In this document: in pieces, positions 18,875 through 28,145 of the stretch
Layout of the letters: each line of letters starts with the position of its first letter
How positions within the stretch are numbered: position 1 is the first letter of the stretch
Origin: Candidatus Bathyarchaeota archaeon
GTDB taxonomy: Archaea; Thermoproteota; CALKCG01; B24; DRYS01
DNA length: 64,000 nucleotides
NCBI GenBank assembly: GCA_018396535.1
Contig: JAGTQC010000003.1
Location: 64,988 to 128,987 of the forward strand
Direction: 5' to 3'
Translations under genes and position numbers: made by a program
Notes under the pieces: model-generated
Seen by the model: the letters and a program-made list of their open reading frames with translations, nothing else
The model's database searches: none
What the model was told of the DNA's origin: nothing

Positions 18875-19849
18875 TTACACTACTCTGTATCCTCCAAAAA
18901 TTTCGATTAGGAATAGTATGTAAAGGGAGAATAGGAGTATACCCTCCCTCCATCCTATCCTCCTATTCGAGAGGAGGTACCATAGTATTAGGCATACCAT
19001 TATCGTGAACGTAGCCATACTCGTATAGGATGCCATGTTAACTACAAACTCCCTCCCTATCAAAGCTACTCCTAATATAAGCGTTATATTCGTAAAGCAG
19101 CTTCCGACTATATTTCCTATAACTAGCTCTAGATAACCCTTTAAAGAGGATTTTAATCCAATCGTAAATTCTGGTAAACTAGTTCCAAAGGCTATTATAG
19201 TAGCACCTATCACTGTGGTAGGAATACCTATATACTCTGCGATGTATGAAGCTGTATCTACTATCAGGTATGCGCTTGTAATAACAGCGGTTAATCCAAG
19301 GATTGTTAGAGCTAAATATCTCTTCAAGTTATTAGATACCCTCTCAGCTCCCCCTACCTCTTCAACCCTCCTTCTCTTCGATATATTGTATATCTCGTAT
19401 ACGAAGATTGATACGAGAATTATACCTACAACTCTACTAGCGTATCCTATGTAGATTAGAACTACAGGAATAAGCGAAGTTATGAAAAGTCCGAAATGCA
19501 GGGTTCTAACCTCTTCTTTGACCGTGATATATAGCTGGGGGCTCCTTAGAGAAGTTATCAGAAATATTAAACCAAGTATGAAACATACATTCACGATATT
19601 TGAACCTAGAACGTTCCCGATAGCTATACCTATATCCCCGACTCCCATAGCGATGAGGATAGATACGCTAAGCTCGGGTAGAGTAGTGATTAACGCTATT
19701 AATGCGTAACCTATAGTAGTTTTTCCTAAACCTGTTATCTCAGAAACTTTAACAGCGTTATCGATAGCTATATCGCAAGCTTTATCGAGAACGTAGAGTG
19801 AGATTAAGAGAATCAATACATTACCAAGTAAGCCTAATTGTTCAAACAT
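18875..19849 (-). CDS. Na+/Ca2+ exchanger family (CaCA) membrane protein
   Basis: A 324-residue integral membrane antiporter with about ten hydrophobic segments. The two inverted alpha repeats are plain: TTLPELSVSILIAMG followed by GNVLGSNIVNVCFILG in the first half, and GTSLPEFTIGLKSSL followed by GNIVGSCFTNITLILG in the second. The acidic residues in those repeats coordinate the cation in this superfamily. The loop between the halves is short and basic, like YrbG and archaeal NCX proteins, so a Ca2+/Na+ or K+ exchanger is likely. It is monocistronic, lying between the phospholipase-like gene and the cell-division operon on the same strand with about 225 empty bases before it. Confidence 0.9.
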   Translation of the reverse strand: MFEQLGLLGNVLILLISLYVLDKACDIAIDNAVKVSEITGLGKTTIGYALIALITTLPELSVSILIAMGVGDIGIAIGNVLGSNIVNVCFILGLIFLITSLRSPQLYITVKEEVRTLHFGLFITSLIPVVLIYIGYASRVVGIILVSIFVYEIYNISKRRRVEEVGGAERVSNNLKRYLALTILGLTAVITSAYLIVDTASYIAEYIGIPTTVIGATIIAFGTSLPEFTIGLKSSLKGYLELVIGNIVGSCFTNITLILGVALIGREFVVNMASYTSMATFTIMVCLILWYLLSNRRIGWREGILLFSLYILFLIEIFGGYRVV

Positions 19850-20074
19850 GATGGATTACCCCTCTACCCCTTCCTCTCCACCCATCCCTAGCTCTTCATA
19901 ACGGTTAAGATTAGCAGTAGCGGGGTATGCTATATTCTACTTAATAAATATTTTGTTTAATACGATCCCATATATCGGTGACAGAATATCTACTTGTAAT
20001 TTATCTTGTAATTTATTAAGTAAAAATTACGGCTGTATAATATAAAAATAAGAGTAATAATGTAGAAATTACGA

Positions 20075-21202
20075 TTATACTGCTCTATATTCTTCGAACC
20101 ATTTCTGATACCTGGTTATAGTAACATTGCTTACACTAGGTTTCCTCCTACTTAAGGCATCTGTGAAATCCCTCATATTTACTGGTCTAGGATAGCTTTT
20201 CGGATCATCCACCCTTCCTGTTTCGAAGAATTCTCTAACCACTATAGCATATGCCTCCCTTACAAGCTCTGTAAGATCATGGAACGTATACCCTTCAGTA
20301 ACTCTAGCTATCTTCTCTAGATCTACATCATCATCTAGCATCAGATTCTTCGTAGCTTTCTTCAGCAGAGCTAATCTACCATTATAGTCTGGTGGAGGTA
20401 TATAGATACGTTTCTGGAATCTCCGGATGAAGGGTTCATCTAGATCCCAAGGCTTATTAGTTGCTCCTATAACGTATACATAGCTATACCTTCCCTTCTC
20501 TAGTATTCCATCCATCTCCTTTAGAAGCTGATTTCTAACCCTAACCTCTCCTCCAACCTCCTGGCTCCTTATCCCCGCTATCGAATCTATCTCATCTATG
20601 AATATTATAGCAGGCTTACCTTGTTCAGCATAACCCCTTGCTTCAGAGAATAAGGCTGCTACATTCTTCTCACTCTCCCCCAGCCATTTACTCATAATCG
20701 TAGCCGCATCGACATCGAAGAAGACAGCATCTATCTCGTTAGCTACAGCTGCAGCTAGCATAGTCTTACCGCATCCTGGTGGACCGAAGAATAATATACC
20801 TCGAGGCCATCCTAACGGGAATAGATCAGGCCTCTTTAAAGGGTATACTATAGCTTCGGTTATAGCCTTCTTTGCCTCTTCCAGATCGACTATATCATCC
20901 CATCTTATCGATGGTTTAGAAGCTAGGATAGCCGTGGAAGCTTGTCTAGAAAAATCGCCGCTACCTAGAATCTGAGGTTGAAGTTTAGATCGGAGTTCTT
21001 CAACCCTACGTTGATAGGCTTTAATCCTCTCCTTATATACATGTATATATGGCAGCTCTGGGTAGTACATGCAGATTCTACTAAGGATTTCTATAGCTCT
21101 ACTATACTTCTCGATAGCTCTATCATACTGTCCACTCCGATCGTAGTCTACTGCTTCTGAAGCACTCTTAACGGCAAGCTCTTCGAGTTCACGCATATCC
21201 AT
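20075..21202 (-). CDS. cdvC: CdvC, Vps4-like AAA ATPase of the ESCRT division machinery
   Basis: A 375-residue ATPase that disassembles ESCRT-III polymers during division. Residues 1-75 form an MIT three-helix domain (EYKIY-like pattern: DRAIEKYSRAIEIL). A linker leads to the AAA module with Walker A FGPPGCGKT (about 139), pore loop KWLGESEKN, Walker B IIFIDEID and ATNKPWDLDEPFIRR. The end (VTITRYQKWFEEY) is the Vps4-specific C-terminal helix. In Sulfolobus the MIT domain binds MIM2 motifs in CdvB. It is the last gene of a four-gene operon, 47 bases after cdvB, with the expected Cren/Thaumarchaeal order. Confidence 0.95.
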   Translation of the reverse strand: MDMRELEELAVKSASEAVDYDRSGQYDRAIEKYSRAIEILSRICMYYPELPYIHVYKERIKAYQRRVEELRSKLQPQILGSGDFSRQASTAILASKPSIRWDDIVDLEEAKKAITEAIVYPLKRPDLFPLGWPRGILFFGPPGCGKTMLAAAVANEIDAVFFDVDAATIMSKWLGESEKNVAALFSEARGYAEQGKPAIIFIDEIDSIAGIRSQEVGGEVRVRNQLLKEMDGILEKGRYSYVYVIGATNKPWDLDEPFIRRFQKRIYIPPPDYNGRLALLKKATKNLMLDDDVDLEKIARVTEGYTFHDLTELVREAYAIVVREFFETGRVDDPKSYPRPVNMRDFTDALSRRKPSVSNVTITRYQKWFEEYRAV

Positions 21203-21249
21203 TAACTACACCCCGTTAACCTTCATTCCTCATATCTATATCGGTATGG

Positions 21250-22074
21250 TTAACGGCTCAAGACTATCTTTCCTTCCTCTTCGAGTGCTTTTAACGCACG
21301 AACAACATCCTCTGGAGATACCTGTAGCTCTTTAGCGCACACCGATATCTTTAAAGCACCTCTATTACTCTGTAAATATTCTAGTATCTTCGTTTTCAAT
21401 TCGTCGAAACTCGGTATCGGAGGGCTAACGGACGGCGCCCCCCCGGTTTGGGTCGGTGTAGTTTTTGGAAGTACGGCTTCAGCTTCTGCTACAGGGATTC
21501 TCTGATTCTCCAACCCCTCCACCGGTAGTTCTGGGAAGCTTTCCCTAATCTTCTGTTCAGCTATGAATGCAGCCTCCTCTATAATCCTCTTAGCTTCATC
21601 GTTTAACTCTATCTCCTCGAGTTTATGCCCGTTTACAACCTTCATCTCGCTAACGGTAGTTATCAATAATCGACTAACCTCCTCTAACCCGTTAGCAACA
21701 TCTGGTACAATATTCGCTATCTGTTTCCTCATCTCTTTTACAAGTCCGAGTACTGGTGCAAGCTGGATCATTAGATCGCTGAACTCCTGTATAGTCTCCA
21801 ACCTTAGGATTACACGTTCTAAAGCTAGCTGTATGCTTAAGAGTAGTTTAGCTATATTCCTAACTTCAGAGCATTCGTTTGCATACATTTTACTCCTCGC
21901 ATAATCCTTAGATAGATATGCTCCAACGCATCTCTCAAAGATCTCCCTATCTCTACGCTGGAGTTTAGCCATTATGTGTTCTAACCTCTCCTTCTGAGAT
22001 TCAAGCTTATATATTGCTATATTTATACGCTCCTTTAAGGATCTTCTAGGAGATGAGAAGAATTTACGTATCAA
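21250..22074 (-). CDS. cdvB: CdvB, ESCRT-III protein with C-terminal winged helix
   Basis: A 274-residue ESCRT-III subunit that polymerises at the division site. Residues 1-170 are the basic, helical Snf7-like core (RRSLKERINIAIYKLESQKE at the start). A Pro-rich linker includes SFPELPVEGL, which looks like the MIM2 site recognised by the CdvC MIT domain. The last 55 residues (DELKTKILEYLQSNRGALKI to the end) are the winged helix that in Sulfolobus CdvB docks on the C-terminal peptide of CdvA. All three recruitment elements are therefore intact. It follows cdvA by 45 bases in the operon. Confidence 0.95.
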   Translation of the reverse strand: MIRKFFSSPRRSLKERINIAIYKLESQKERLEHIMAKLQRRDREIFERCVGAYLSKDYARSKMYANECSEVRNIAKLLLSIQLALERVILRLETIQEFSDLMIQLAPVLGLVKEMRKQIANIVPDVANGLEEVSRLLITTVSEMKVVNGHKLEEIELNDEAKRIIEEAAFIAEQKIRESFPELPVEGLENQRIPVAEAEAVLPKTTPTQTGGAPSVSPPIPSFDELKTKILEYLQSNRGALKISVCAKELQVSPEDVVRALKALEEEGKIVLSR

Positions 22075-22119
22075 CCTTCATCCCCCGCCGTCCGTTAGCC
22101 CTCGCCTATCTTTACCTAT

Positions 22120-22833
22120 CTACTCTTCTAGCTTCACTACCAACGGCTCTACATGTTTAGCTGATGTAACTTCTATCTTAGATTCTACAACACCACCTGT
22201 CCTAGCCTCGCTTTTAACACTACTCTCCACTATAGGTATGAACCCCTTCTCGGCTACATCTATGAACTTCTCTATATCCTCCTTCTCGCTTCTATAGTAG
22301 TTTATACCCTTCTCTATCGTCGATCTAGCTTCGTTGAACGTTTCAGGTAGTATCTCACCTAGAGTGTACTGTAGCTTTAGTACTGCTAAAACGTATTCTA
22401 GATCCTTAATCCTACCTTCAAGGATCTCCACTCTCTTCTTAAGAGATTCTATAAACGATACCTTCTTGGATTCCAGCTCCTCTATAGCTGAATCATACAT
22501 AGTCTTAAGCTTACTATATGCTTCCTCGGTTATCTCGCCATTCTTGTAAAGTATATCTAGAGCTCTAAGTCTAGCTAGACTTACAGTATATACTCTCTCT
22601 AGTATGTTTGCTTCAACTCTCCATCCATACGTGTATACTAGCCTCCCATTCCTTATCCTTACCCTATCTCCTCTAAGTTTACGATACTCCCCATCGCATG
22701 TTTCGACATCGAACGTTTCGACTTCATTCTTCGCATTAACAGTGAAACCTACTACCCTACCTAGGTTTCTACCATAGTTATCTACTATAGGTTTGCCAAG
22801 AAAATTCTTAACATGTTCAAATCTAAGTGGCAA
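22120..22833 (-). CDS. cdvA: CdvA, archaeal division scaffold
   Basis: A 237-residue protein. Residues 1-75 form a PRC-barrel-like beta domain (GKPIVDNYGRNLGRVVGFTV). Residues about 95-190 are a long coiled coil rich in Glu, Lys and Leu (SLKKRVEILEGRIKDLEYVL). A flexible tail ends in EPLVVKLEE, matching in position and character the short CdvA peptide that binds the CdvB winged helix. In Crenarchaeota CdvA binds membrane and DNA and recruits CdvB to mid-cell. It follows the small ESCRT-III gene after 12 bases and precedes cdvB, so all are surely one transcript. Confidence 0.94.
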   Translation of the reverse strand: MPLRFEHVKNFLGKPIVDNYGRNLGRVVGFTVNAKNEVETFDVETCDGEYRKLRGDRVRIRNGRLVYTYGWRVEANILERVYTVSLARLRALDILYKNGEITEEAYSKLKTMYDSAIEELESKKVSFIESLKKRVEILEGRIKDLEYVLAVLKLQYTLGEILPETFNEARSTIEKGINYYRSEKEDIEKFIDVAEKGFIPIVESSVKSEARTGGVVESKIEVTSAKHVEPLVVKLEE

Positions 22834-22845
22834 GATATAACCCCC

Positions 22846-23472
22846 CTATATCTTCCTATTAGCAGACTCCTTCGATGGCACTTCTGTAGATGGTATCTCT
22901 GGTAGAGCCTCCTTCATCTTCTGTTCAGCTACGAAAGCAGCCTTCTCCAGTATCTGTCTAGCCTCTTCACTTGCAGCTTCTATCTCCCAGCTTCTACCAG
23001 TAGCTTCTCCTACCTCTGCTACTATACCATTAAGCTCCTCTCCTATAGCTCCAAGCTCATAGCTTACCTCAGGTATGATACCTGAGAGCTGCGTCTTAAG
23101 TACGTTAACTACGCTAGCTACAGGAGCCATAACGGCTACTACATCTCCAAACTCCTGCACTGTCTCCAACCTTAGTATAGCTTGCTCTATAGCTAATTGT
23201 GCTCTAAGCATTATATTCAGCATCTTCCTTATCTCAGCACATTCGTTAGCATACATAGCCGCTCTTATAGGATCCTTCGCTAGCTGTGCTTCTACACACT
23301 TCTCGAAGAGGTTCCTATCTTGCTTCTGCATACGTGTAGCAGCCATCTCAAGCTTATCCTTCTGTATCTTAAGCCTATAGATAGTCTTCCCTATCCTCTC
23401 TTTAAGCGGAGGCTGCTTCTTAAGTAGCCCCGTCCCTTTCTCCCATGCTTTGAATAGATCTCTCGTGCTCAT
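22846..23472 (-). CDS. ESCRT-III paralogue (CdvB1/B2-like) heading the cdv operon
   Basis: A 208-residue Snf7-fold protein. It shares with CdvB the patterns KERIGKTIYRLKIQKDKLE, MQKQDRNLFEKCVEAQL, YANECAEIRK and ETVQEFGDV, but it lacks the C-terminal winged helix. Its tail has ALPEIPSTEVPS, a good MIM2-like motif for CdvC. By comparison with Sulfolobus it corresponds to the CdvB1/B2 group, which act in constriction. There those genes lie away from cdvABC; here the gene is first in the operon, with a GGAGGTGGG ribosome site about ten bases before its ATG and cdvA only 12 bases downstream. Confidence 0.93.
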   Translation of the reverse strand: MSTRDLFKAWEKGTGLLKKQPPLKERIGKTIYRLKIQKDKLEMAATRMQKQDRNLFEKCVEAQLAKDPIRAAMYANECAEIRKMLNIMLRAQLAIEQAILRLETVQEFGDVVAVMAPVASVVNVLKTQLSGIIPEVSYELGAIGEELNGIVAEVGEATGRSWEIEAASEEARQILEKAAFVAEQKMKEALPEIPSTEVPSKESANRKI

Positions 23473-23520
23473 CTTAAGCCCACCTCCTAGGCTAAGCCCG
23501 AGGGGAGAGAGGTCGGCGAA

Positions 23521-23530
23521 ACTATAAATA
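23521..23530 (-). promoter_or_regulatory. TATA box of the cdv operon
   Basis: On the minus strand TATTTATAGT lies about 50 bases before the first ATG of the operon, predicting a transcript start near 23495 and a short leader that includes the AGGAGGTG ribosome site. The 230-base gap between this operon and the divergent F420H2:NADP oxidoreductase holds no other gene and is otherwise AT-rich. Confidence 0.6.
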
Positions 23531-23702
23531 CCATTTTAACAGTATCTATCAAAATATGCACATTACATAGGTAAATGTTGATTTTACCGCTAAGATACTT
23601 GGATCATTACATACATACTACAGTAATACTCAAATTATATCTAGAGTATTCGGAGTTGTAAATTTATGAACAAGTTTCGTTAAAATAAATGATTGACCCG
23701 AC

Positions 23703-24392
23703 TTGAATAGGATAGTAGCTATACTAGGTGGAACTGGTAGTCAGGGTTTCGGTTTAGCTTTAAGATGGCTTAAGGCTGGTGAATATGTAATCATAGGATC
23801 CAGATCTAGGGAGAAAGCTCAAGCTAAAGCTGATGAAGCTAGGAGGATACTAGGTAATGGAGTAAGGGTTGAAGGTTGTACTAATAGTGAAGCAGCTGAT
23901 AAAGCTGATATTATCGTATTAACTGTACCATTCGATGCTCAACTTAGTATAATTAGAAGGATAGCGCCATACCTATCCCAAGGGAAGATCCTCGTAGATG
24001 TTACAGTCCCATTAGCATCGATTATAGGAGGAGATCCGTGGAGGATCCTATACCCATGGGATGGCTCTGCAGCTGAACAGGCTGCACGCTATATTCCTAA
24101 AGGTGTAAGGATCGTATCAGCTTTCCATACTATAGGCTCTAGCATACTGTACGATCTAGATAGAGAGGTAGATTGCGACGTATTGATATGTGGTGATGAT
24201 GTAGCAGCTAAACGTATAGTCGCAGAGCTTGCTGAAGAGATACCTGGTGTTAGAGCGATAGATTGTGGTCCACTAGAGAACTCTAGGCTAACAGAATCTC
24301 TAGCCTCCCTGATGATATACCTCTGTAGACTGTACAATGTTAAAGCTGTAGGTGTAAGGATTACAGGTATACGTAACCTTAGATCTATCTAG
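23703..24392 (+). CDS. npdG: F420H2:NADP+ oxidoreductase
   Basis: A 229-residue enzyme that moves hydride between reduced coenzyme F420 and NADP+. The Rossmann motif is AILGGTGSQGFGLALRW at the N-terminus, followed by IIGSRSREKA, where Ser-Arg is typical of NADPH phosphate recognition. VVLTVPFDA-type and ILVDVTVPL strands follow, and SAFHTI near residue 140 matches the F420-side loop. Start is TTG with AATAGG next. Its stop codon overlaps the stop of the opposing gene in the palindrome CTAG. Together with the Mer-like gene 7 kb away it indicates F420 use in this organism. Confidence 0.88.
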   Translation: MNRIVAILGGTGSQGFGLALRWLKAGEYVIIGSRSREKAQAKADEARRILGNGVRVEGCTNSEAADKADIIVLTVPFDAQLSIIRRIAPYLSQGKILVDVTVPLASIIGGDPWRILYPWDGSAAEQAARYIPKGVRIVSAFHTIGSSILYDLDREVDCDVLICGDDVAAKRIVAELAEEIPGVRAIDCGPLENSRLTESLASLMIYLCRLYNVKAVGVRITGIRNLRSI

Positions 24393-24973
24393 CCTGCTTT
24401 CTTAGCTCTCTCGTACATACGCTCAAGGGTCCATCTAACAGCGCTCTGTATATCCCTGATCCTAGCTGTATCGTATAGGTTATTGAGTATAAGTTCTCTA
24501 AGCACGCCTTCTTCAACCTTCAATTCATAGTTAAAAGCTCTATCAGGCGGTATCCTACCTCTACTCACAGCCTCCAGATCCTGAGATGTTATCGGTTCTA
24601 AAACCTTCCTTATAAGGAAGGCTCTGAAAGGCTGTATATCCTCTCTTAGAGCTAGTTCTCTAGAGAATACTATCCTCATACGCGTATCTTCACGATATAT
24701 CATGGCTAGTAGAGTACCATCAGATGATCGTATAGGTATACCCCTAGCCTGCTCGACTTGTACCGGCTTAGGTTTAGGTTGTTCAGGAGTAGCTTGTTCT
24801 CGAGCAAGCGTCGATGCTGGCTGAAAGCTCTTCTCAGCTATAACCATACTCAACATAGAGGATAGAGCCGAGAGTATCTCTATCTCACCCTTTAGCTCTC
24901 CCACCCTCTTATCTATCCATTCTTTTAACTCTACCAACTTCTTTACGTCTAGCTCCTCTTTCTCAGATGTCAT
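24389..24973 (-). CDS. Conserved archaeal-type hypothetical protein with coiled-coil N-terminus
   Basis: A 194-residue protein I cannot assign. Residues 5-55 are a helix with coiled-coil character (LVELKEWIDKRVGELKGEIE). Residues 60-80 are a Pro/Gln-rich linker. Residues 85-190 form a compact domain with strands (GTLLAMIYRED, MRIVFSREL) and then helices ending LERMYERAKKAG. The layout of a coiled coil, linker and small domain suggests a structural or adaptor role, possibly homodimeric. It is cytoplasmic. It lies tail-to-tail with the F420H2:NADP gene, sharing CTAG at their stops, so there is no functional link by operon. Confidence 0.7.
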   Translation of the reverse strand: MTSEKEELDVKKLVELKEWIDKRVGELKGEIEILSALSSMLSMVIAEKSFQPASTLAREQATPEQPKPKPVQVEQARGIPIRSSDGTLLAMIYREDTRMRIVFSRELALREDIQPFRAFLIRKVLEPITSQDLEAVSRGRIPPDRAFNYELKVEEGVLRELILNNLYDTARIRDIQSAVRWTLERMYERAKKAG

Positions 24974-25277
24974 CTAGACGCTCTCGTAGTATACTTCACT
25001 ACTTTTTCAGATTAATCTTTCCCTTCTAAACATGTATAGCTCTGTTTAACCTGTAGCATACTCTTATGCTCTGATCGGTTATGGTGATCCATGTTTAAGG
25101 ATATTAGTCAGCTTATTGAGCCTATATCAAAGCCTAGCTAGGGCTCATTCGAAAACTCCTTCATCATCCCGATTATAAAACCTAGCAATACTGTAGTTTA
25201 AATATTGCTTTTCACAGCTATTAAACCAGAATTACCTGGGAAACAGTTTAGCATATCTTCGGTACGGTGTATCCGGC
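24974..25277. other. Intergenic stretch without a convincing gene
   Basis: About 300 bases between two divergently transcribed genes. A 16-codon frame from 25091 (MFKDISQLIEPIS) ends in TAG and lacks a ribosome site. A TATA-like TTTAAATATT near 25199 probably serves the Lhr helicase gene. I see no RNA gene, repeat or coding remnant with support. Confidence 0.5.
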
Positions 25278-28142
25278 GTGGAGGCTGAGATCAGAGAGCT
25301 GCCATACCCGTTTAATCTATTAGCTAAACCTATAAGAGATGCTTTACTCGAACGTAGGTTTCTAAAACCTACCGAACCACAGGTAGAGGTTATACCTAGG
25401 ATACTTAGAGGTGAGAATATACTACTCTCAGCTCCAACAGGTACTGGTAAAACTGAAGCAGCTGTACTTCCGGTACTAGATATGCTTCTAAAACTACCTG
25501 AACGCAGATCTGGAATATATGCACTCTACATAACACCTCTAAGGGCTTTAAATAGGGATCTATTAGATAGGATTGGATGGTGGTGTGGGAAGGTTGGTGT
25601 AACAGTAGCTGTTAGACATGGCGATACCGATAATAGGGAACGTGTACTACAAGCTAGGAATCCGCCAGAGATGCTTATAACAACACCTGAAACCCTACAA
25701 GCAATCCTTACAGGTAGGATTATGCGTAAGCATCTATCTAGTGTTAGATGGGTTATAGTAGATGAGATACACGAGTTTGCAGAGGATAAGAGAGGTAGTC
25801 AGTTATCTCTAGCTTTAGAGAGACTTACTCTATTAACTTCTAGGGATTTTCAGCGTATAGGATTATCAGCTACTATAGGTAGTCTCGAGGAGGTTGGTAG
25901 ATTCCTAGTAGGTGTAGGTAGAAGGGTATCTGTGGTTAAAGTCCCGGTTGCTAAACATATGAAGCTAGATGTTCTATATCCTCAACCCCAACCTGAAGAT
26001 TACGATTTAGCTGATAAACTGTATACTAGGCCTGAGGTAGCTGCGAGACTTAGACTTCTTAGGAAGCTTATCGAAGAATATGAATCCGTCCTCCTCTTCA
26101 CGAATACACGTTCGATAGCAGAAGTTCTAGCTAGTAGATTCAGGGTTTGGGATGATAGTATACCTATAAGTATCCATCATAGTAGCCTCTCTAAACCTGC
26201 ACGTATAATGGCTGAGGTAGGCTTAAAGAAAGGCGATCTTAAGGGTCTCGTATGCACTTCTAGCCTAGAGTTAGGTATAGATATCGGTAGAGTAGATCTT
26301 ACTGTTCAATACATGAGTCCTAGACAGGTTACGAGGCTTGTACAGAGAGTTGGACGTAGCGGGCATAGCTTAGGTAGGACTTCGAAGGGTATAATAGTCA
26401 CTATGGATGGCGATGATACCCTTGAAGCTATAGTCATAGCTAGGAGAGCATTAAAGGAGGAACTCGAACCAGCTAAGATACCCTACAAGCCTTACGATGT
26501 ATTAGCTCATCAGATAGCAGGACTGCTTATGTATAGGAGGCGGTGGAGGTTCGATGAGATTCTAGAAGCATTTAGGAGAGCCTACCCCTATAGGGATCTC
26601 TCAGAGGAGGATATGGTTAAGGTTCTATCATATATGCATGATAGATATCCTAGATTAGCATGGGTTTCATTCGAGGATAGGATAGTGGTTAAACCTGTAA
26701 GGGGTAAAGCTCTGTATGAATACTATTTCGAGAATCTATCGATGATACCTGATGAGAAGCAGTACCTCGTATACGATGAAGTCAACGATATGCCTGTAGG
26801 TATACTCGACGAAGCCTTCGTAGCCGAGTACGGTGAGCCAGGTATCAAATTCATATGTCAAGGTAGACCTTGGATGCTTATGAGTATAGTAGGCGATAGG
26901 ATATACGTAAAGCCTGTAGATGATCCTACAGGAGCTATACCAAGCTGGGTTGGTGAAGAGATACCTGTTCCATTCGAAGTTGCATCGGAAGTTGGACGTA
27001 TAAGGGGTAAGCTTGAGGAATACTTCAATAAGGGTTTAAGTCTCGAATCATCTGCTAGAAGAATAGCTAGACTATACCCGGCCGATTCATCGACTATCCT
27101 AGAAGCTTTAAAGGAGAGTTGGAGCCATCTAGCTCAGGGATACCCCCTACCTACTGATAGAAGGATGGTTATAGAGGGTTGGGGTGATTATATAATATTA
27201 CATGTACATGGAGGTAGCTTAATCAATAGGAGTTTAGGTAGGATTTTAGGTGATATAATCACAGATAGGTATGGTGTAAGCGTAGCTGTACAACAGGATC
27301 CATATAGAATTATAATACATGTACCCGGTGGATCTATAGCTCCCTCTGAGATCGCTTCGATAATCAAATCCCTTTCTTCCGATGAGGTTCGGGTTAGGGG
27401 TCTAGAAGCTGCTAGGAAGACCGGGTTATTCAAACGTAGACTGGTTCACGTCGCTAGAAGATTCTCAGCTATAAGTGAGGATGTCGATTTCACTGATGTA
27501 TCGCTTAATCAAATAGCTGAAAGTTTGAAGGGAACGGTAGTGTATGAAGAAGCTTTGAAGGAAACCTTGGAGAAGGATATGGATATAGATGGCTTGATAA
27601 AGGATATAATAGAGCCTCTACATAACGGCTCGATGGAGATTATCGTTGTAGAGTCTAGTGAGTTATCTCCACTAGCTAAGATGGGTATAGAGAGGATAGG
27701 TAGGAAGACGGATATAATACCTGCAGATAAGATGAGGAGGATTATCCTTGAATCAGTTAAAGCTAGACTTATGAATGAATCTAGAACCCTAGTATGTACA
27801 GAATGTTTCAAGTATATAGAAACCGTAGTCTTAAAGCTGCTGTCAGATGTTAGATGTCCTTTATGCGGATCGAATCGTTTAGTTCCTTTAAACATGGATG
27901 AGAACGATGCGTATAAACTAGTTTTCAAGGTTAAACGTGATGATAGACTATACGATGAGCTTATCAGAGCTGGTTCGATCGTATCGAGGTATGGGCTACC
28001 AGCTATCTACGCTCTCTCAGCTAGAGGTGTAAACCTAGATGATGTAGAAGCTATACTGGAAGATGAACCTAGGCTCACGGATAGATTCTTCGAGCTTATA
28101 ATGGATGCTGAAAGAAAGGCTTTAGCTAGAAGATACTGGTAG
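25278..28142 (+). CDS. lhr: Lhr-type large superfamily 2 helicase
   Basis: A 954-residue ATP-dependent 3'-5' helicase. Motif I is APTGTGKTEA (about residue 52), Ib TTPETLQ, II DEIHE (about 162), III SATIG and VI QRVGRSGHS (about 360). After the two RecA domains come the winged helix and the Lhr-core (DUF4145-like) region, which distinguish Lhr from Hel308 and RecQ. Near residue 835 a Cys4 cluster occurs (CTECFK and CPLCGS), a likely zinc ribbon. Archaeal Lhr proteins act in DNA repair and remodel forks or R-loops. Start is GTG. The gene stands alone, converging on ard1 with a three-base gap. Confidence 0.9.
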   Translation: MEAEIRELPYPFNLLAKPIRDALLERRFLKPTEPQVEVIPRILRGENILLSAPTGTGKTEAAVLPVLDMLLKLPERRSGIYALYITPLRALNRDLLDRIGWWCGKVGVTVAVRHGDTDNRERVLQARNPPEMLITTPETLQAILTGRIMRKHLSSVRWVIVDEIHEFAEDKRGSQLSLALERLTLLTSRDFQRIGLSATIGSLEEVGRFLVGVGRRVSVVKVPVAKHMKLDVLYPQPQPEDYDLADKLYTRPEVAARLRLLRKLIEEYESVLLFTNTRSIAEVLASRFRVWDDSIPISIHHSSLSKPARIMAEVGLKKGDLKGLVCTSSLELGIDIGRVDLTVQYMSPRQVTRLVQRVGRSGHSLGRTSKGIIVTMDGDDTLEAIVIARRALKEELEPAKIPYKPYDVLAHQIAGLLMYRRRWRFDEILEAFRRAYPYRDLSEEDMVKVLSYMHDRYPRLAWVSFEDRIVVKPVRGKALYEYYFENLSMIPDEKQYLVYDEVNDMPVGILDEAFVAEYGEPGIKFICQGRPWMLMSIVGDRIYVKPVDDPTGAIPSWVGEEIPVPFEVASEVGRIRGKLEEYFNKGLSLESSARRIARLYPADSSTILEALKESWSHLAQGYPLPTDRRMVIEGWGDYIILHVHGGSLINRSLGRILGDIITDRYGVSVAVQQDPYRIIIHVPGGSIAPSEIASIIKSLSSDEVRVRGLEAARKTGLFKRRLVHVARRFSAISEDVDFTDVSLNQIAESLKGTVVYEEALKETLEKDMDIDGLIKDIIEPLHNGSMEIIVVESSELSPLAKMGIERIGRKTDIIPADKMRRIILESVKARLMNESRTLVCTECFKYIETVVLKLLSDVRCPLCGSNRLVPLNMDENDAYKLVFKVKRDDRLYDELIRAGSIVSRYGLPAIYALSARGVNLDDVEAILEDEPRLTDRFFELIMDAERKALARRYW

Positions 28143-28145
28143 TAT

